From: Pedobacter panaciterrae
GTDB taxonomy: Bacteria; Bacteroidota; Bacteroidia; Sphingobacteriales; Sphingobacteriaceae
Reading direction: 5' to 3'
DNA: 64,000 nt
NCBI RefSeq assembly: GCF_001636695.1
Contig: NZ_LGEL01000005.1
Coordinates: 62,001-126,000, forward strand
Below, piece after piece: positions 25,587 through 35,368 of this stretch (positions are counted from its first letter, which is position 1; each line of letters begins with the position of its first letter). The position numbers and the translations under genes were made by a program. The notes beneath the pieces are model-generated. The model searched no databases, had not been told where the DNA came from, and saw only the letters and a list, made by a program, of their open reading frames with translations.

Positions 25587-27542
25587 TTATGGCCCTTCAT
25601 AATACGGAATAAGAGGTGGATTTTGGGCATTGCCGGATTCCATATAACGGTGCATAAAATCGATCTTAACATTAGTTCCAGGTGGAATATAATTATTATC
25701 AACGATAATGATCTGGGTTTTATCTAAGATCGTACTTGCAATTTTATACAAATAATCGAAAAAGCTTTTAAAAATATCTGTGTTTACCTCTTTGTCAATA
25801 TTCTTCATCGGTGTATCAATGATGATAAAGGTAGGGAGTGGCAAGTCATTTTTAGCAGCAACAATATGTATGGCTAATAAAAAGCAACTATTGAATAGGG
25901 TCTTTTTTCCACCACTTCCTGCATTATAGAAGTTCCATCGCAGGTAATCCTCACCCGCAGGAAGTATATTCACATCCCAGTTACTACGGTTGATGGATAC
26001 TTTGTCTTTTTTAGATATTCCCGGCATACCAACCTCGTTCAATATCTCTAAAAAAGTTATTTCAAGCTCTTCTATCAGTTGTTCGCCACGCACGAAATTA
26101 GCAGTTTCTTCATTGATCTTTCTTTTGAGGTCTTTTTCTTCTTTAATTAAGTCAATGGCTTCGTTTTCCAATTTTTTGATCTCCCGAGGCATGACTTTCA
26201 TTCTGTGAATGCTTTTAAGACGTTCACTCAAAGTCGAAACTGAATTGTCAATAGCTCTAACATTTGACAGAAATATGGATTCGTACTGCTTAAGGTCATG
26301 CTGAAGCTTTTGATCCAGTTCATGTCTGAGCTTTTGTTTGGCGCTAAATTCTTTTTTGGACTTGTTTAATGCTTTTTTATGTAGATCAATAGAGGCTTCC
26401 AATTCCCGTATTCTTTCACTAAGGTCAATTTGGATAACTTCGGATTGCTCGTTGATTTCAGGCTTATCCCTACCTATCGGTGATAGACAGAGCTTACAGG
26501 AGTCTTCAGGTATTTTTCTTTTGGCGATGTTAGTTCCACAATCTGGACAATTGATGAATGCTATGCCGTGGAACACATTAGCAACTGTTTGATTTTTCGC
26601 CACTTTGAATTTAGAGGATACCAGCTCTGACTTTAGGCTGTCCTGCTGCTCAATCCTTTTTTCTATATCAATTATACCTTGTTCTAAAATGATTAAGTCA
26701 CTGATGATCATTCTGATTTCATCCCTCAATTGATCAACGGTGTGTGTGCTGGAAGTATAGCCTGCTTCTATTTGTTTTTTTTCTAATTTGGCCTTTTCCA
26801 GTTTAGTTTTTGTATTGCTTTCTAAAAAATCAATTTCCTCTTCGCTTGAAAATTTAAATCGCTTCAGAAAATCGCGTAATCCCTCAGCTGTCATTTGTTT
26901 CGAAAATCGCTCTTTTTTCTTTTTTTGGAGCTTTTCCTGTAACTCATAGAGCTTTTGGGTAGAATACTGAAAAATGTATTTTAAAATTTCCTTACTGCTT
27001 TTGGTTTTAGTTCCGTCTTCGTGCCGGAAAAATGAATTGTCTAACTTGCTTTGGTCAAGATAACAGTACCACATGAAATTTTTCAATGTCAATCTGACCA
27101 TAGCGGCGTTTTCCTGTTCATTTTTTTTAGCAGGTATACGAAGCACATTGATATCGAGTAGATAAAATATCAGATCACTTAGGCTATAAACTTTGTCTGC
27201 AAACACAGGCTGAGTACCTGCATTTACAGGAACATTTAAAGTAAATGATTGGCCACGGTCATCCATACAGGTGGCAGTTACAACTGAAGAACTTGCGGCA
27301 TTTCTTTCAAGCAGCACTCTGTATCTACCTATGGCAAGCTCAAGAGAAACACTGATTACTTCTTTTTGAATTGCAATTGTACGCTCCAAACTACCACCTA
27401 AGCAAAAATTAATTAGCCTGGCTATCGAGGATTTTCCTGAACTAACTTTTCCATGAAAAAATATGACTTGGTGGGCAAGATCAATTGTTTCTTGACTCTG
27501 TCTACAATTGAGGTTTAGCGCGTAAAAATTAATCTGCATCAT
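25587..27542 (-). CDS. lmuB: Lamassu SMC/Rad50-like ATPase LmuB
   Basis: A 651-aa protein with Walker A GKVSSGKS (31-38) at the N-terminus. Two long coiled-coil arms (about 195-325 and 365-520) flank a zinc hook with CPDC (332-335) and CKLC (349-352). A C-terminal head has Walker B FIIIDTP (572-578). This is the SMC-like layout of LmuB/DdmC, which senses DNA ends or hairpins on plasmids and phage DNA and holds the nuclease effector inactive until triggered. Its start overlaps the stop of the small middle gene by 4 bp. It is last in a tight three-gene operon with a Cap4-type nuclease first, the order of DdmABC. Confidence 0.85.
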   Translation of the reverse strand: MMQINFYALNLNCRQSQETIDLAHQVIFFHGKVSSGKSSIARLINFCLGGSLERTIAIQKEVISVSLELAIGRYRVLLERNAASSSVVTATCMDDRGQSFTLNVPVNAGTQPVFADKVYSLSDLIFYLLDINVLRIPAKKNEQENAAMVRLTLKNFMWYCYLDQSKLDNSFFRHEDGTKTKSSKEILKYIFQYSTQKLYELQEKLQKKKKERFSKQMTAEGLRDFLKRFKFSSEEEIDFLESNTKTKLEKAKLEKKQIEAGYTSSTHTVDQLRDEIRMIISDLIILEQGIIDIEKRIEQQDSLKSELVSSKFKVAKNQTVANVFHGIAFINCPDCGTNIAKRKIPEDSCKLCLSPIGRDKPEINEQSEVIQIDLSERIRELEASIDLHKKALNKSKKEFSAKQKLRHELDQKLQHDLKQYESIFLSNVRAIDNSVSTLSERLKSIHRMKVMPREIKKLENEAIDLIKEEKDLKRKINEETANFVRGEQLIEELEITFLEILNEVGMPGISKKDKVSINRSNWDVNILPAGEDYLRWNFYNAGSGGKKTLFNSCFLLAIHIVAAKNDLPLPTFIIIDTPMKNIDKEVNTDIFKSFFDYLYKIASTILDKTQIIIVDNNYIPPGTNVKIDFMHRYMESGNAQNPPLIPYYEGP

Positions 27543-28087
27543 ACGATTTCTTTGCCATATTGAAGTGATACGATTTCCGGAAAGGTACTGTAGATGAATC
27601 TCATCAAATTAGTTCCGGAATAATCGAAATTTGTTTTAATTGTTCTGGACCGTTCAACAATATCTTGAAGGTCTTCCGCTAAAACTAGTGTGCCAGCGGT
27701 TTGAATTCCTTCTTCAGTAATACCTAAGTAATAAGATCGGCCCTCTCTGCGAAGGTAAAGCTGGCCCATACCGACAAGAGTATTTATGAATCTTCTGTAC
27801 CTGAAATCCCATGGACCATATCTAAATCGGACCATTTTTGCCTCAACACTGGTTTTTTCATAATCTTTTGGTGGCGATTTGGTCATTTTTTTATGATTAT
27901 GTTGTAAGGCTCTTTCCAGGTAAGTCGGATATCTAAGCAAAAAATCAAGCTTTGCGAGTTTGGTGAGCCCCTCAATTTCACCCTTATGCTTGTCGCCAGA
28001 AAATACATAAATCAATACTAACAATCTTCCCAAATGAATGTGTTCATCTTTTTCAAGACTTGATAATATGGTGAAAAGATCTTTCAT
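27539..28087 (-). CDS. lmuC: Lamassu middle component LmuC
   Basis: A 182-aa mostly helical protein with a likely winged-helix region (about 90-140, RRFINTLVGMGQLYLRREGR). Position between a Cap4-type nuclease and an SMC-like ATPase, with 4-bp overlaps on both sides, matches LmuC/DdmB, also called the ABC-3C middle component, which bridges the two in the complex. I have no diagnostic catalytic motif; the assignment leans on size and gene order. Confidence 0.72.
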   Translation of the reverse strand: MKDLFTILSSLEKDEHIHLGRLLVLIYVFSGDKHKGEIEGLTKLAKLDFLLRYPTYLERALQHNHKKMTKSPPKDYEKTSVEAKMVRFRYGPWDFRYRRFINTLVGMGQLYLRREGRSYYLGITEEGIQTAGTLVLAEDLQDIVERSRTIKTNFDYSGTNLMRFIYSTFPEIVSLQYGKEIV

Positions 28088-29364
28088 TCTTTGATTTCAA
28101 ATTTAGGGGTCCACCATACTTTGCAGGATTCAGTTAATACGCCAACTGCGCCGATAACATGTTCGTAAGAACAATCAAGGAAAATAGCTGGCTCATTCTT
28201 TTTTCGTTCTTTGATTTCTTTTCTGACGGCTACTAGCATTTCCTGTCCATTGGATTTACTTTTTGCAATCTCTTTTTCGTCATATATTTCTTTGCACAGA
28301 TTTTTAGTCACAGCCATGATCTGAGTATACTTGGATTCTGCTTCATCAGGATTTTTATATATCCATGATAAGGAATGTTGTTCAAACGCAAACTTAAAAT
28401 CCTTTACGCTTCCTATATTTTCAGCATCGATTCCTCCAGCATCCATTTTGATCTCTAATCTTCTGTGTCCTTCTGTAGAATCATCCGTTTGAATTCTGTC
28501 TTTTAATAACAGGGAGACAGGAATTGTTTTTTCAGACTCAAGCCATGAATTAAACTCATTTCGACTAACACATTTGTCTTTTATGCGTTGGTTAATGATA
28601 TCCTCTAAGCCCGAGTTTCCAGTCATATAATTTAAAATAGCATTGTCATCGGAAATAGATAAAGATGATGCATGAAAACATTTCGCAATGATCAGTTCAG
28701 CGATTTGGGTCAGTTTACTCTCTGTAGCTCCCTTTAAAAGCTTGCAATTTTTCAGGTCATTTAGCAGCTTCATATGTATGTCATTCAAGCTGCAGTAGTT
28801 ACGAAGCCTGATTTTTGCAATGACTTTCTTAGCCAAGTTTTGATCACAGCCAGTTTCCAAGCAAAGTTTTTTGATGAGTGCAAGGGTTTTTGATCTGGGT
28901 TTCAATACATCTGTACCTATTTTGATGTTTTCTATTAATGTGTTGATACAGAGATTGGGCTTTGATTGATCAAATCCATGGTTACTTACTATAGAGAAAT
29001 TCTTGAATTTCCCAGGGAAAGATGTCTCTAGTAAAATGAAACGTTTAATGCTTTTTGTAATAGATTCATCCTCAATGTTAAAAGGAGGTAAGTTGAGATC
29101 TTTGGTTTTGACTTGGATTCCTGTGTAAGTCTGGTCGGTGTATTTGACAAGAATGTCCTCGTGGTGCTCACAGAATAACTCTTCATACTCATCATTCTCA
29201 ACCATTAATAGGCATAGAATCCCTGCAAAAGTAATCTGGTATCGAAATCTCCTCAAAACATCATCACCTGGATCTTTACCATTAATTACAGTGTCGGGAG
29301 AAAAAATACTTTGATCTATATTTGGCTCAGGTTTTAAGGCCCTCATCCTTGTTTTTTTTTGCAT
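28084..29364 (-). CDS. lmuA: Lamassu effector nuclease LmuA, Cap4/DUF4297 type
   Basis: A 426-aa protein. The N-terminal domain shows the DUF4297/Cap4 signature: GDDVLRRFRYQITFAG (33-48), EHHED (66-70) and GIQVKTKDL (82-90). E69/D70 with Q84-V-K86 form the PD-(D/E)XK-like active site. The C-terminal ~250 residues are helical and presumably bind LmuB/LmuC. In known Lamassu systems this nuclease is released from the SMC complex on detecting invader DNA and then degrades DNA, ending in plasmid loss or cell death. First gene of the operon; start at 29364, with its promoter in the 539-bp gap before the Roco gene. Confidence 0.83.
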   Translation of the reverse strand: MQKKTRMRALKPEPNIDQSIFSPDTVINGKDPGDDVLRRFRYQITFAGILCLLMVENDEYEELFCEHHEDILVKYTDQTYTGIQVKTKDLNLPPFNIEDESITKSIKRFILLETSFPGKFKNFSIVSNHGFDQSKPNLCINTLIENIKIGTDVLKPRSKTLALIKKLCLETGCDQNLAKKVIAKIRLRNYCSLNDIHMKLLNDLKNCKLLKGATESKLTQIAELIIAKCFHASSLSISDDNAILNYMTGNSGLEDIINQRIKDKCVSRNEFNSWLESEKTIPVSLLLKDRIQTDDSTEGHRRLEIKMDAGGIDAENIGSVKDFKFAFEQHSLSWIYKNPDEAESKYTQIMAVTKNLCKEIYDEKEIAKSKSNGQEMLVAVRKEIKERKKNEPAIFLDCSYEHVIGAVGVLTESCKVWWTPKFEIKE

Positions 29365-29903
29365 TGAGGAATCGTTAATTTGACTAATATAGATAAAGTG
29401 CTAGAACCTAACTAAAAAATCAACCTATTTTATAGAAAATATCAAGACTATATCTGAAAATAAGTATTTATTAGCCTCTGTGTTATTTTTTTTCTGTGTA
29501 AATAATAGCCTTAATGATTTTGAGAATAAAGTACTTATTTAGTTATACATAACACTGATATTAAGAAACAGATACTGACTATCCAAGTATTATAACCTAA
29601 AGAATTACCCACATCTTTAAATAGTCAAAAAATCTCAAATAAGTGATCAAACTAATCGATCGATCTCCGAGATTGGCATTATCGTACCACAGCTTATCTT
29701 TTCAATAGGTTTCTCTTTTTAGAAGCTCCAGAGTTACAGTCGTGCTTTTTTTCTTTCATATCGAGATAATTTTTGTTGAAATTTAAAACTAGACTGTTTT
29801 TGAAGGATTTCAAATTTGACTATTATGCATTCTGCTTGTAAATTTAATTTCTTTTTTATTATCATTACAACCTTTCCCTACATTTAAGTCGGGAGCAAAT
29901 TCT
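29365..29903. promoter_or_regulatory. AT-rich divergent intergenic region
   Basis: 539 bp between the divergently transcribed lmuA and Roco-TIR genes. It is very AT-rich with no coding potential seen. It must hold promoters for both genes, but I could not pick a clear TAnnTTTG element with a spaced -33 box. Confidence 0.4.
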
Positions 29904-32900
29904 ATGGCGCTCAAACCACACGTAATTTTACAGTTAGAAGTCTTCTACAGTATAAAAATTTTAGATCTCGATGAACTTAGTATTATTGATAATGAAACTA
30001 ACTGTTATTTTCGTAAAGATGAAAATGATGAAATAGTTGAACTTGCTTTAAAACGAATTGGGATACGGAATCTCGTCCATCTGGGGAAGTTGAAATCACT
30101 GAAGAAACTTGACCTTTCATATAATAGAATAAAAAATCTTGCTAATAGTATCGCTACTCTTCCTTTACTGAATTATCTCGATTTAAGAAACAATACAATT
30201 GAAAATATTGAAGCGCTGAAACCTATGATCTCACTAGAGTTTCTGGATTTGTCTGAAAACAAGATTACAGATTTAAGTCCATTATACCCTTTGTTAAAGA
30301 AAGGAATGTTAGTGCAAGTATTTGCAAAAGGTAATAAGATTGAATATCCACCTCTTGAAGTTGATTATATATCAACAGCATCTATTCTTGAATGGATTGA
30401 TAGCCACCTTTCAATAGCCAGGGAGAAAGTTGAGCGTAGCAGGTTAAATGGTAGCGTGGTATTGGATCTTGGAAACTGTGGTTTGACAGATATTTCATTC
30501 CTACCCGAACTCTTTGAGCATACAGAATTACAGGAGCTTTATTTGAGTAACGAGTGGGCAAATGACAATCATGGGGAATGGGAACTAGTCAAAAGCGAAA
30601 ATATAGGTCCATCAAATAATATTTATAATATTCCTCCAGAGATTGCCAAACTTAAAAATCTGGAAATACTAATCTGTGGTGGTGATTGGCGAAAAAAGAA
30701 GAATAAACGCTGGAACAGGTGGAGAATTAAAACATTTACTTCATTTCAGGGGCTTAGAAAGCTTAAAGTGTTAAATGTCAGTAATAATAGAATCCATACC
30801 ATCGGGACCTTAAAAAGTCTTCAGGCATTGGAAAAACTGCATCTGAATAATAACTTGATTAAAAGGGTAAGAAATGAGGTAGTACTTTTTAATCTAAGCG
30901 AATTGTACCTGAGTAATAACTACATTAAGGATATCTCATTCCTAAATGCTTTTCCTAATATCAGGACAGTCGATTTACATGCCAATAGTATCGAAGAGAT
31001 TACTTCCATAAAGTCTTTGATTGAAAAGCTGGATATAGCGGATTCGAGATGGCAAAGAAACATTATAAATGTCGCCAAAAATAAAGGAATTCAGCCACCA
31101 TTGGATATAATAGCCCAAGGAAAAAGAGGTGTTCTTGCCCACTTTGAACAATCTAAAGCAGAACTCCAAATAAACTTAACCCCATTTGTAAACCATGATG
31201 TAAAGCTCATTCTGGTTGGAAATAGTAACGCTGGAAAATCAACCTTTGTTAACTGGTTGCTAAATGATGAGTTTTCAGCAGATTTGGAGACCACCCATTG
31301 GCTGGAAATAAGAGAATGGGATACAAATTATGGAACAAAGAAATTTAAGCTTAAGATCTTTGATTTTGGTGGACAGGAATATTATCATGATACCCACCAC
31401 CTGTTTTTCACTACCCAGACGGCATACGTTCTATTGTGGGATAAAGAGGGCGAAAATTTTAATGAAATTCTAATTGATCAAAAACGTGATGGTGAGAGCA
31501 AAAAAGTGTTAGTTCAGAACTATCCTCTGGATTATTGGCTTGATTCAATACGCCATTATTGCAGTAGAAAAGATATTTCCGATGATGAAGCTAGGATAGA
31601 TCAGATCGTTCAGCAAAATGACTTAATCTTCAAGGAAGAACTTGATGGACTGGATGCTCCTAATGCAAATGATCCCCTTGTGGAACAAAATGCTGCAGAT
31701 ATCTTGGTTGTGCAGAATAAAATTGAGAATCAGTCGGATAAGAAGTTCTTAAATGAAGCTGAGAAATGGAATAAATTCCCCAATATATTTGATTTCTCCC
31801 GTATGTCTATTCTTTCTAGGAAGGGTTTAGAACATACCAAAATGCTTTTGTTCGATATGATTCAATCCATATCGCTTATTGACCAAGGTTACCTCGCAAC
31901 CTGGGGGATTATAAAAAGTGAGATTGAGCAGAACAAAAAGGAATTTAAAAAAGAATTGTCTTTTTCGGAATTTAAACAATTTTGTAATATGATTATCCGA
32001 GCCATTCCAGAGGTTCGCAATGCTGGTCGGGAGCAGGTGGAGGCCGTATTGTTTAATGATGTCGATACAGATAGTTTTGCTAAGTACCTCAATAATATCG
32101 GACTTTTACTTTACTTTCCCGAAAATGATTCATTGAAGGAAAGGGTTTTTGTCAATCAGGAATATGTGCTGGATAAGATATACAACATTCTGGAAGGCGT
32201 AAATGAACTACATGGGGAGTTTAATAATGATCATGTATACAAAGCTCTCAAATTTCTTTCTTTTAATGACGAGTGCAAGACTATAATGGAGGTGATGGGG
32301 CATTTTAAAATCATCATTCCACACCCAGTAAGGAAAGACTATTATCTCGCCCCATTATATCTGCCCAAACAGCCTCTCTGCAGTGTTGGGCTGTTTTTGG
32401 GTGCTTTTGGAAAACCTGTTTACCGCTATATTTTTACCGGGTTTATACATAAAACCATAATTCTGGATTTTTTTCATATCTATGGCGGAAAGGTGCTTAA
32501 GGATAAAGATAACCAGAACCTTTTTTATTATTGGAGGGAAGGAATAATCGTTAAGGACGAGCTTACTCACGAAATTCTCCTGGTAAAGTTTATAAACGGA
32601 GATCTCAAGAAAGAAAAGGCCTGCATCGAAATTTATAAGATGAAGAATAGCCTGAATGACGAGTTTTTAGATAAGATTGACCAGCAGCTCCTTCAACTAA
32701 CCAAAGGTATGAATGTACACAAGGCGGTTACTGTTAATGGAGAAAATTTTGTGCCGATCTATATCCTCGAAGAAATGGCCAAGAAAGAGCTGTGGGTGTT
32801 TGAATATGAAGATAATACATACAGACTTTCCAATTTTAAAAAACACCTTAACCTACAGAAAAAAATGAAAAATATATTTATCTCTTACTCAAAAGATGAT

Positions 32901-33410
32901 CTTGTCTTGGTTGATACATTTATCCGACACCTGGCTGCATTGCGTCAGGATGGAAAAGTGGCAAACTGGTTCTGTACCGAGCTTACTGCCGGAAAGGAAT
33001 GGGAGCCTGAAATAAAAGAGCATTTTGATCAAAGTGATATCGTGTGTTTCATGGTAAGTCCGAACTTTATGAAAACTAAGTATATTTTGGATCATGAAGT
33101 AAAATGGGCATTTGAAAAAAAGGCTAAGAATCCAGTTTTTAGAATTGTACCGATTATCTTAGATTTTTGCCGTTGGACAACAGTAGAGAACAACTTAGGG
33201 GATTTTACGGCATTGCCATATACCGCTAAGCCCGTTGTAGATTTTAAAAATCAAAATATGGCCTGGTATATTATCATCGAGTTGATCAGGATTATGATTG
33301 AGAAAGATTTGGACCCCAAGGAGGACGATTTCTACGCAGGAGATAATGTGCTTCCAAAGGATGTTATGGCAATTTATAAAAGAATCGTAACTGGCTCAGT
33401 TGATGCTTAG
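29904..33410 (+). CDS. LRR-Roc-COR-TIR protein (bacterial Roco with C-terminal TIR)
   Basis: A 1,168-aa multidomain protein. Leucine-rich repeats (about 45-150 and 185-400; LKKLDLSYNRIKNL, LNYLDLRNNTI) come first. Then a Ras-like Roc GTPase with P-loop GNSNAGKS (439-446) and switch II DFGGQE (487-492), a COR dimerisation region (about 650-980), and a TIR domain starting FISYSKDD (about 991-998). In the TIR, SPNFMKTKYILDHE (1052-1065) places the likely NADase Glu at 1065. The design is NLR-like: a sensor, a nucleotide switch and a killing effector. A plausible role is phage sensing with NAD+ depletion. It is monocistronic. The basis is domain order; no ligand is known. Confidence 0.9.
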   Translation: MALKPHVILQLEVFYSIKILDLDELSIIDNETNCYFRKDENDEIVELALKRIGIRNLVHLGKLKSLKKLDLSYNRIKNLANSIATLPLLNYLDLRNNTIENIEALKPMISLEFLDLSENKITDLSPLYPLLKKGMLVQVFAKGNKIEYPPLEVDYISTASILEWIDSHLSIAREKVERSRLNGSVVLDLGNCGLTDISFLPELFEHTELQELYLSNEWANDNHGEWELVKSENIGPSNNIYNIPPEIAKLKNLEILICGGDWRKKKNKRWNRWRIKTFTSFQGLRKLKVLNVSNNRIHTIGTLKSLQALEKLHLNNNLIKRVRNEVVLFNLSELYLSNNYIKDISFLNAFPNIRTVDLHANSIEEITSIKSLIEKLDIADSRWQRNIINVAKNKGIQPPLDIIAQGKRGVLAHFEQSKAELQINLTPFVNHDVKLILVGNSNAGKSTFVNWLLNDEFSADLETTHWLEIREWDTNYGTKKFKLKIFDFGGQEYYHDTHHLFFTTQTAYVLLWDKEGENFNEILIDQKRDGESKKVLVQNYPLDYWLDSIRHYCSRKDISDDEARIDQIVQQNDLIFKEELDGLDAPNANDPLVEQNAADILVVQNKIENQSDKKFLNEAEKWNKFPNIFDFSRMSILSRKGLEHTKMLLFDMIQSISLIDQGYLATWGIIKSEIEQNKKEFKKELSFSEFKQFCNMIIRAIPEVRNAGREQVEAVLFNDVDTDSFAKYLNNIGLLLYFPENDSLKERVFVNQEYVLDKIYNILEGVNELHGEFNNDHVYKALKFLSFNDECKTIMEVMGHFKIIIPHPVRKDYYLAPLYLPKQPLCSVGLFLGAFGKPVYRYIFTGFIHKTIILDFFHIYGGKVLKDKDNQNLFYYWREGIIVKDELTHEILLVKFINGDLKKEKACIEIYKMKNSLNDEFLDKIDQQLLQLTKGMNVHKAVTVNGENFVPIYILEEMAKKELWVFEYEDNTYRLSNFKKHLNLQKKMKNIFISYSKDDLVLVDTFIRHLAALRQDGKVANWFCTELTAGKEWEPEIKEHFDQSDIVCFMVSPNFMKTKYILDHEVKWAFEKKAKNPVFRIVPIILDFCRWTTVENNLGDFTALPYTAKPVVDFKNQNMAWYIIIELIRIMIEKDLDPKEDDFYAGDNVLPKDVMAIYKRIVTGSVDA

Positions 33411-33895
33411 TGGATTAACCAAAGCAAATTGACCACGTCTCACCAAAAATAAAATCAATATAAATGTTTTTTACTTGATTTGTCATGTTGTTTGGCTACT
33501 CTAACTTAACACAAATGTTTCCATGAGGCTTACATCATTTCTATTCATATTTAAATGTTCAAGATCCTATCTTCTAACGAAAAGAGTAGGAGAAAATTTT
33601 TGTACCAAATCATTTGTCAGCCTAAATATGCTAAGAGGTGCAAATCAGTTAGGAAATGGCTCTAAGTAGGCACTTTTACCACCAAGGCGGAATGTAAACG
33701 AAAACTATAAATCACTTTACTTCCAAATTTTTGGTTCAAAAGCAGTCCGGTTAAGGTTAATTTTAACTAAATTTGTGCTATTAACAACTAGAGAAAGAGG
33801 TAGATTCAAATAAAACCTTTGATACTTAAATCATTAATAATAGGTTCAATAAGCCTTAAAAAACGATCTAAATGTTCAAAGTAATCCGGAGATAC

Positions 33896-33900
33896 GGTAC
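33896..33900. other. Candidate right attachment core (attR, GGTAC)
   Basis: GGTAC preceded by CCGGAGATAC resembles the tRNA-Leu 3' end (CCGGCGCTGGGTAC). An orphan terminator follows 8 bp later. Joining this point to base 9290 restores tRNA plus terminator. Confidence 0.4.
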
Positions 33901-33908
33901 GCTAGAAA

Positions 33909-33934
33909 GCCTTAGAGAAATCTAAGGCTTTTTT
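33909..33934 (+). terminator. Orphan Rho-independent terminator, probably the original tRNA-Leu terminator
   Basis: GCCTTAGA (33909-33916) pairs perfectly with TCTAAGGC (33921-33928) around a GAAA loop and is followed by six T. No gene ends nearby: the Roco stop is 500 bp upstream. This is explained if it once followed tRNA-Leu and was moved by island insertion. Confidence 0.75.
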
Positions 33935-34248
33935 GGTTCTTAATGTCAATTAAGTTAACACCCGATCAAAAATAAAATCCTTGTAGATTTATTTACATTG
34001 CCCAGGAAGTTCAAATTTCAAATAGCCTACTAAGGGCTTCTGCCGGTTTTACCTATGAATTCTGAAAATATCGTGTACAGAAAAACGACACGATAGGTGA
34101 TAAAGAAGTCTTGGGTTGTTTTCAAAATAATATCTACAGCTAGACTAAAACAATCAGATGAATGAATCTGTTTATGCTTTAATCGCCTGATAAGTGATGG
34201 AATACTTATTTAAGCTAATCATGATTTATCAATTCAATTAAAAATAAG

Positions 34249-34674
34249 ATGAAAACATTGTATACAATAGCCGCAACAGCTACAAATGGCAGAAATGGAC
34301 AGGTGAAAAGTGAAAACGGGGTGTTGGATCTGGAAGTAAGAATGCCAAAGGCTCTAGGTGGTTTGAATGATGATTATGCCAATCCAGAAATGCTTTTTGC
34401 TGCAGGATATTCGGCTTGCTTTGATAGTGCGCTTAATTTAATTATCAAAAAAAGCAAGATTGAGACTGGTACTACCACAGTAACTGCCCATGTGAGTATC
34501 GGTCAGATTGAAAATGGTGGATTTGGACTTGCAGCGGAGTTACATGCCAACATTCCCGGTATTAGTTTGGATCAGGCTCAATCTTTGATTGATCAGGCAC
34601 ATCAAATCTGTCCATATTCTAATGCAACCAGGGGGAATATTGAAGTTAAATTAACAGTTAGCAACAACGACTAA
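34249..34674 (+). CDS. ohr: Organic hydroperoxide resistance protein Ohr
   Basis: A 141-aa OsmC/Ohr-family peroxidase of normal length. The two redox cysteines are C57 (AGYSACFDSA) and C121 (HQICPYSNATRGN); the first attacks lipid or alkyl hydroperoxides and forms a disulfide with the second, reduced by lipoylated proteins. Thirteen bases separate it from the DJ-1-like gene, suggesting an operon of oxidative and carbonyl stress functions. An inverted repeat at 34069-34095 could be an operator; no ohrR gene is adjacent. Confidence 0.93.
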   Translation: MKTLYTIAATATNGRNGQVKSENGVLDLEVRMPKALGGLNDDYANPEMLFAAGYSACFDSALNLIIKKSKIETGTTTVTAHVSIGQIENGGFGLAAELHANIPGISLDQAQSLIDQAHQICPYSNATRGNIEVKLTVSNND

Positions 34675-34687
34675 AAATAAGAGAATC

Positions 34688-35368
34688 ATGAATATATTAT
34701 TTGTGGTGACTTCCCACGATGAATTGGGAAACACAGGTCATAAAACTGGCTTTTGGGTAGAGGAATTTGCAGCACCTTACTATAAGTTTAAAGATGCAGG
34801 TTATAAAATAACCGTAGCAACGCCTAAAGGCGGTCAGGCTCCGATAGATCCAAATAGCGAGGCAGACTCTGCTCAGACAGGAGCAACAGATCGTTATTAT
34901 AAGGATACTGATGCACAAGGTATAATTGCCAGTACACACATATTGTCTGAAATCAATGCTGATGATTTTGACGCTATTTTCTATCCGGGTGGACATGGTC
35001 CATTGTGGGATTTGGCTAATGATGATGATTCTGCGAAGTTAATTCTGGATTTCTACAATAGCAAAAAACCTATAGGTGCGGTTTGCCATGCTCCGGGGGT
35101 TTTTAAAAATGTGAAATTTGATAATGGTAAACCTTTTGTAAGTGGAAAGAATGTGACAGGTTTTTCCAATTCCGAGGAGGAGGCTGTAAAATTGACTGAT
35201 GTGGTTCCTTTCCTTGTTGAGGATGAACTGAAAAAACTAGGGGGCCATTATAGCAAAGTTGGTGATTGGGGTGTTCATGTTGTGGAAGATGGCTTATTGA
35301 TCACCGGACAAAACCCTGCCTCATCTGAAGCAGTTGCGGAAAAAATGATCTCACTTTTAACTAAATAA
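34688..35368 (+). CDS. DJ-1/PfpI (class I glutamine amidotransferase-like) protein
   Basis: A 226-aa protein of the Hsp31-like group. The nucleophile elbow is AVCHAPG with C133 and H134, E26 (WVEEF) is the conserved acid, and FYPGGHGP is at 98-105. Members act as glyoxalase III or deglycase-type enzymes or chaperones handling methylglyoxal damage. It sits 13 bp after ohr, which fits a stress operon. No signal peptide; cytoplasmic. Confidence 0.9.
   Translation: MNILFVVTSHDELGNTGHKTGFWVEEFAAPYYKFKDAGYKITVATPKGGQAPIDPNSEADSAQTGATDRYYKDTDAQGIIASTHILSEINADDFDAIFYPGGHGPLWDLANDDDSAKLILDFYNSKKPIGAVCHAPGVFKNVKFDNGKPFVSGKNVTGFSNSEEEAVKLTDVVPFLVEDELKKLGGHYSKVGDWGVHVVEDGLLITGQNPASSEAVAEKMISLLTK

Larger units (their letters stand above)
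9291..33900. mobile_element. Integrated genomic island with serine recombinase and defence-type cargo
   Basis: The proposed element lies between tRNA-Leu and an isolated terminator at 33909. Support: a large serine recombinase gene at the tRNA-proximal end, a cargo unlike the flanking housekeeping genes, and a short shared sequence at both ends. Joining base 9290 to 33901 would put a clean Rho-independent terminator about 10 bp behind the tRNA, as expected for the uninterrupted chromosome. Cargo in order: recombinase, dCas12f/sigma unit with guide-like RNAs, XRE regulator, DUF1998 helicase operon, nuclease pair, Lamassu operon, Roco-TIR gene. No conjugation or phage genes are seen. The right boundary could differ by some hundred bases. 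Confidence 0.6.
33411..34248. other. Long non-coding stretch at right end of island
   Basis: 838 bp without a convincing gene. It contains the candidate attR (33896-33900), a terminator (33909-33934) and an 8-bp inverted repeat TATCGTGT/ACACGATA (34069-34076 with 34088-34095) about 150 bp before ohr, a possible operator. The rest is AT-rich with no structure I can name. Confidence 0.45.

Noticed and set aside
33841-33905. Second tRNA gene just before the terminator at 33909
   Set aside because: Only a weak 3'-end likeness (CCGG...GGTAC); no acceptor, D or anticodon arms fold.
34025-34045. GCCTACT before ohr resembling part of the copy-1 guide tail
   Set aside because: Only seven bases match, which is expected by chance in 64 kb.
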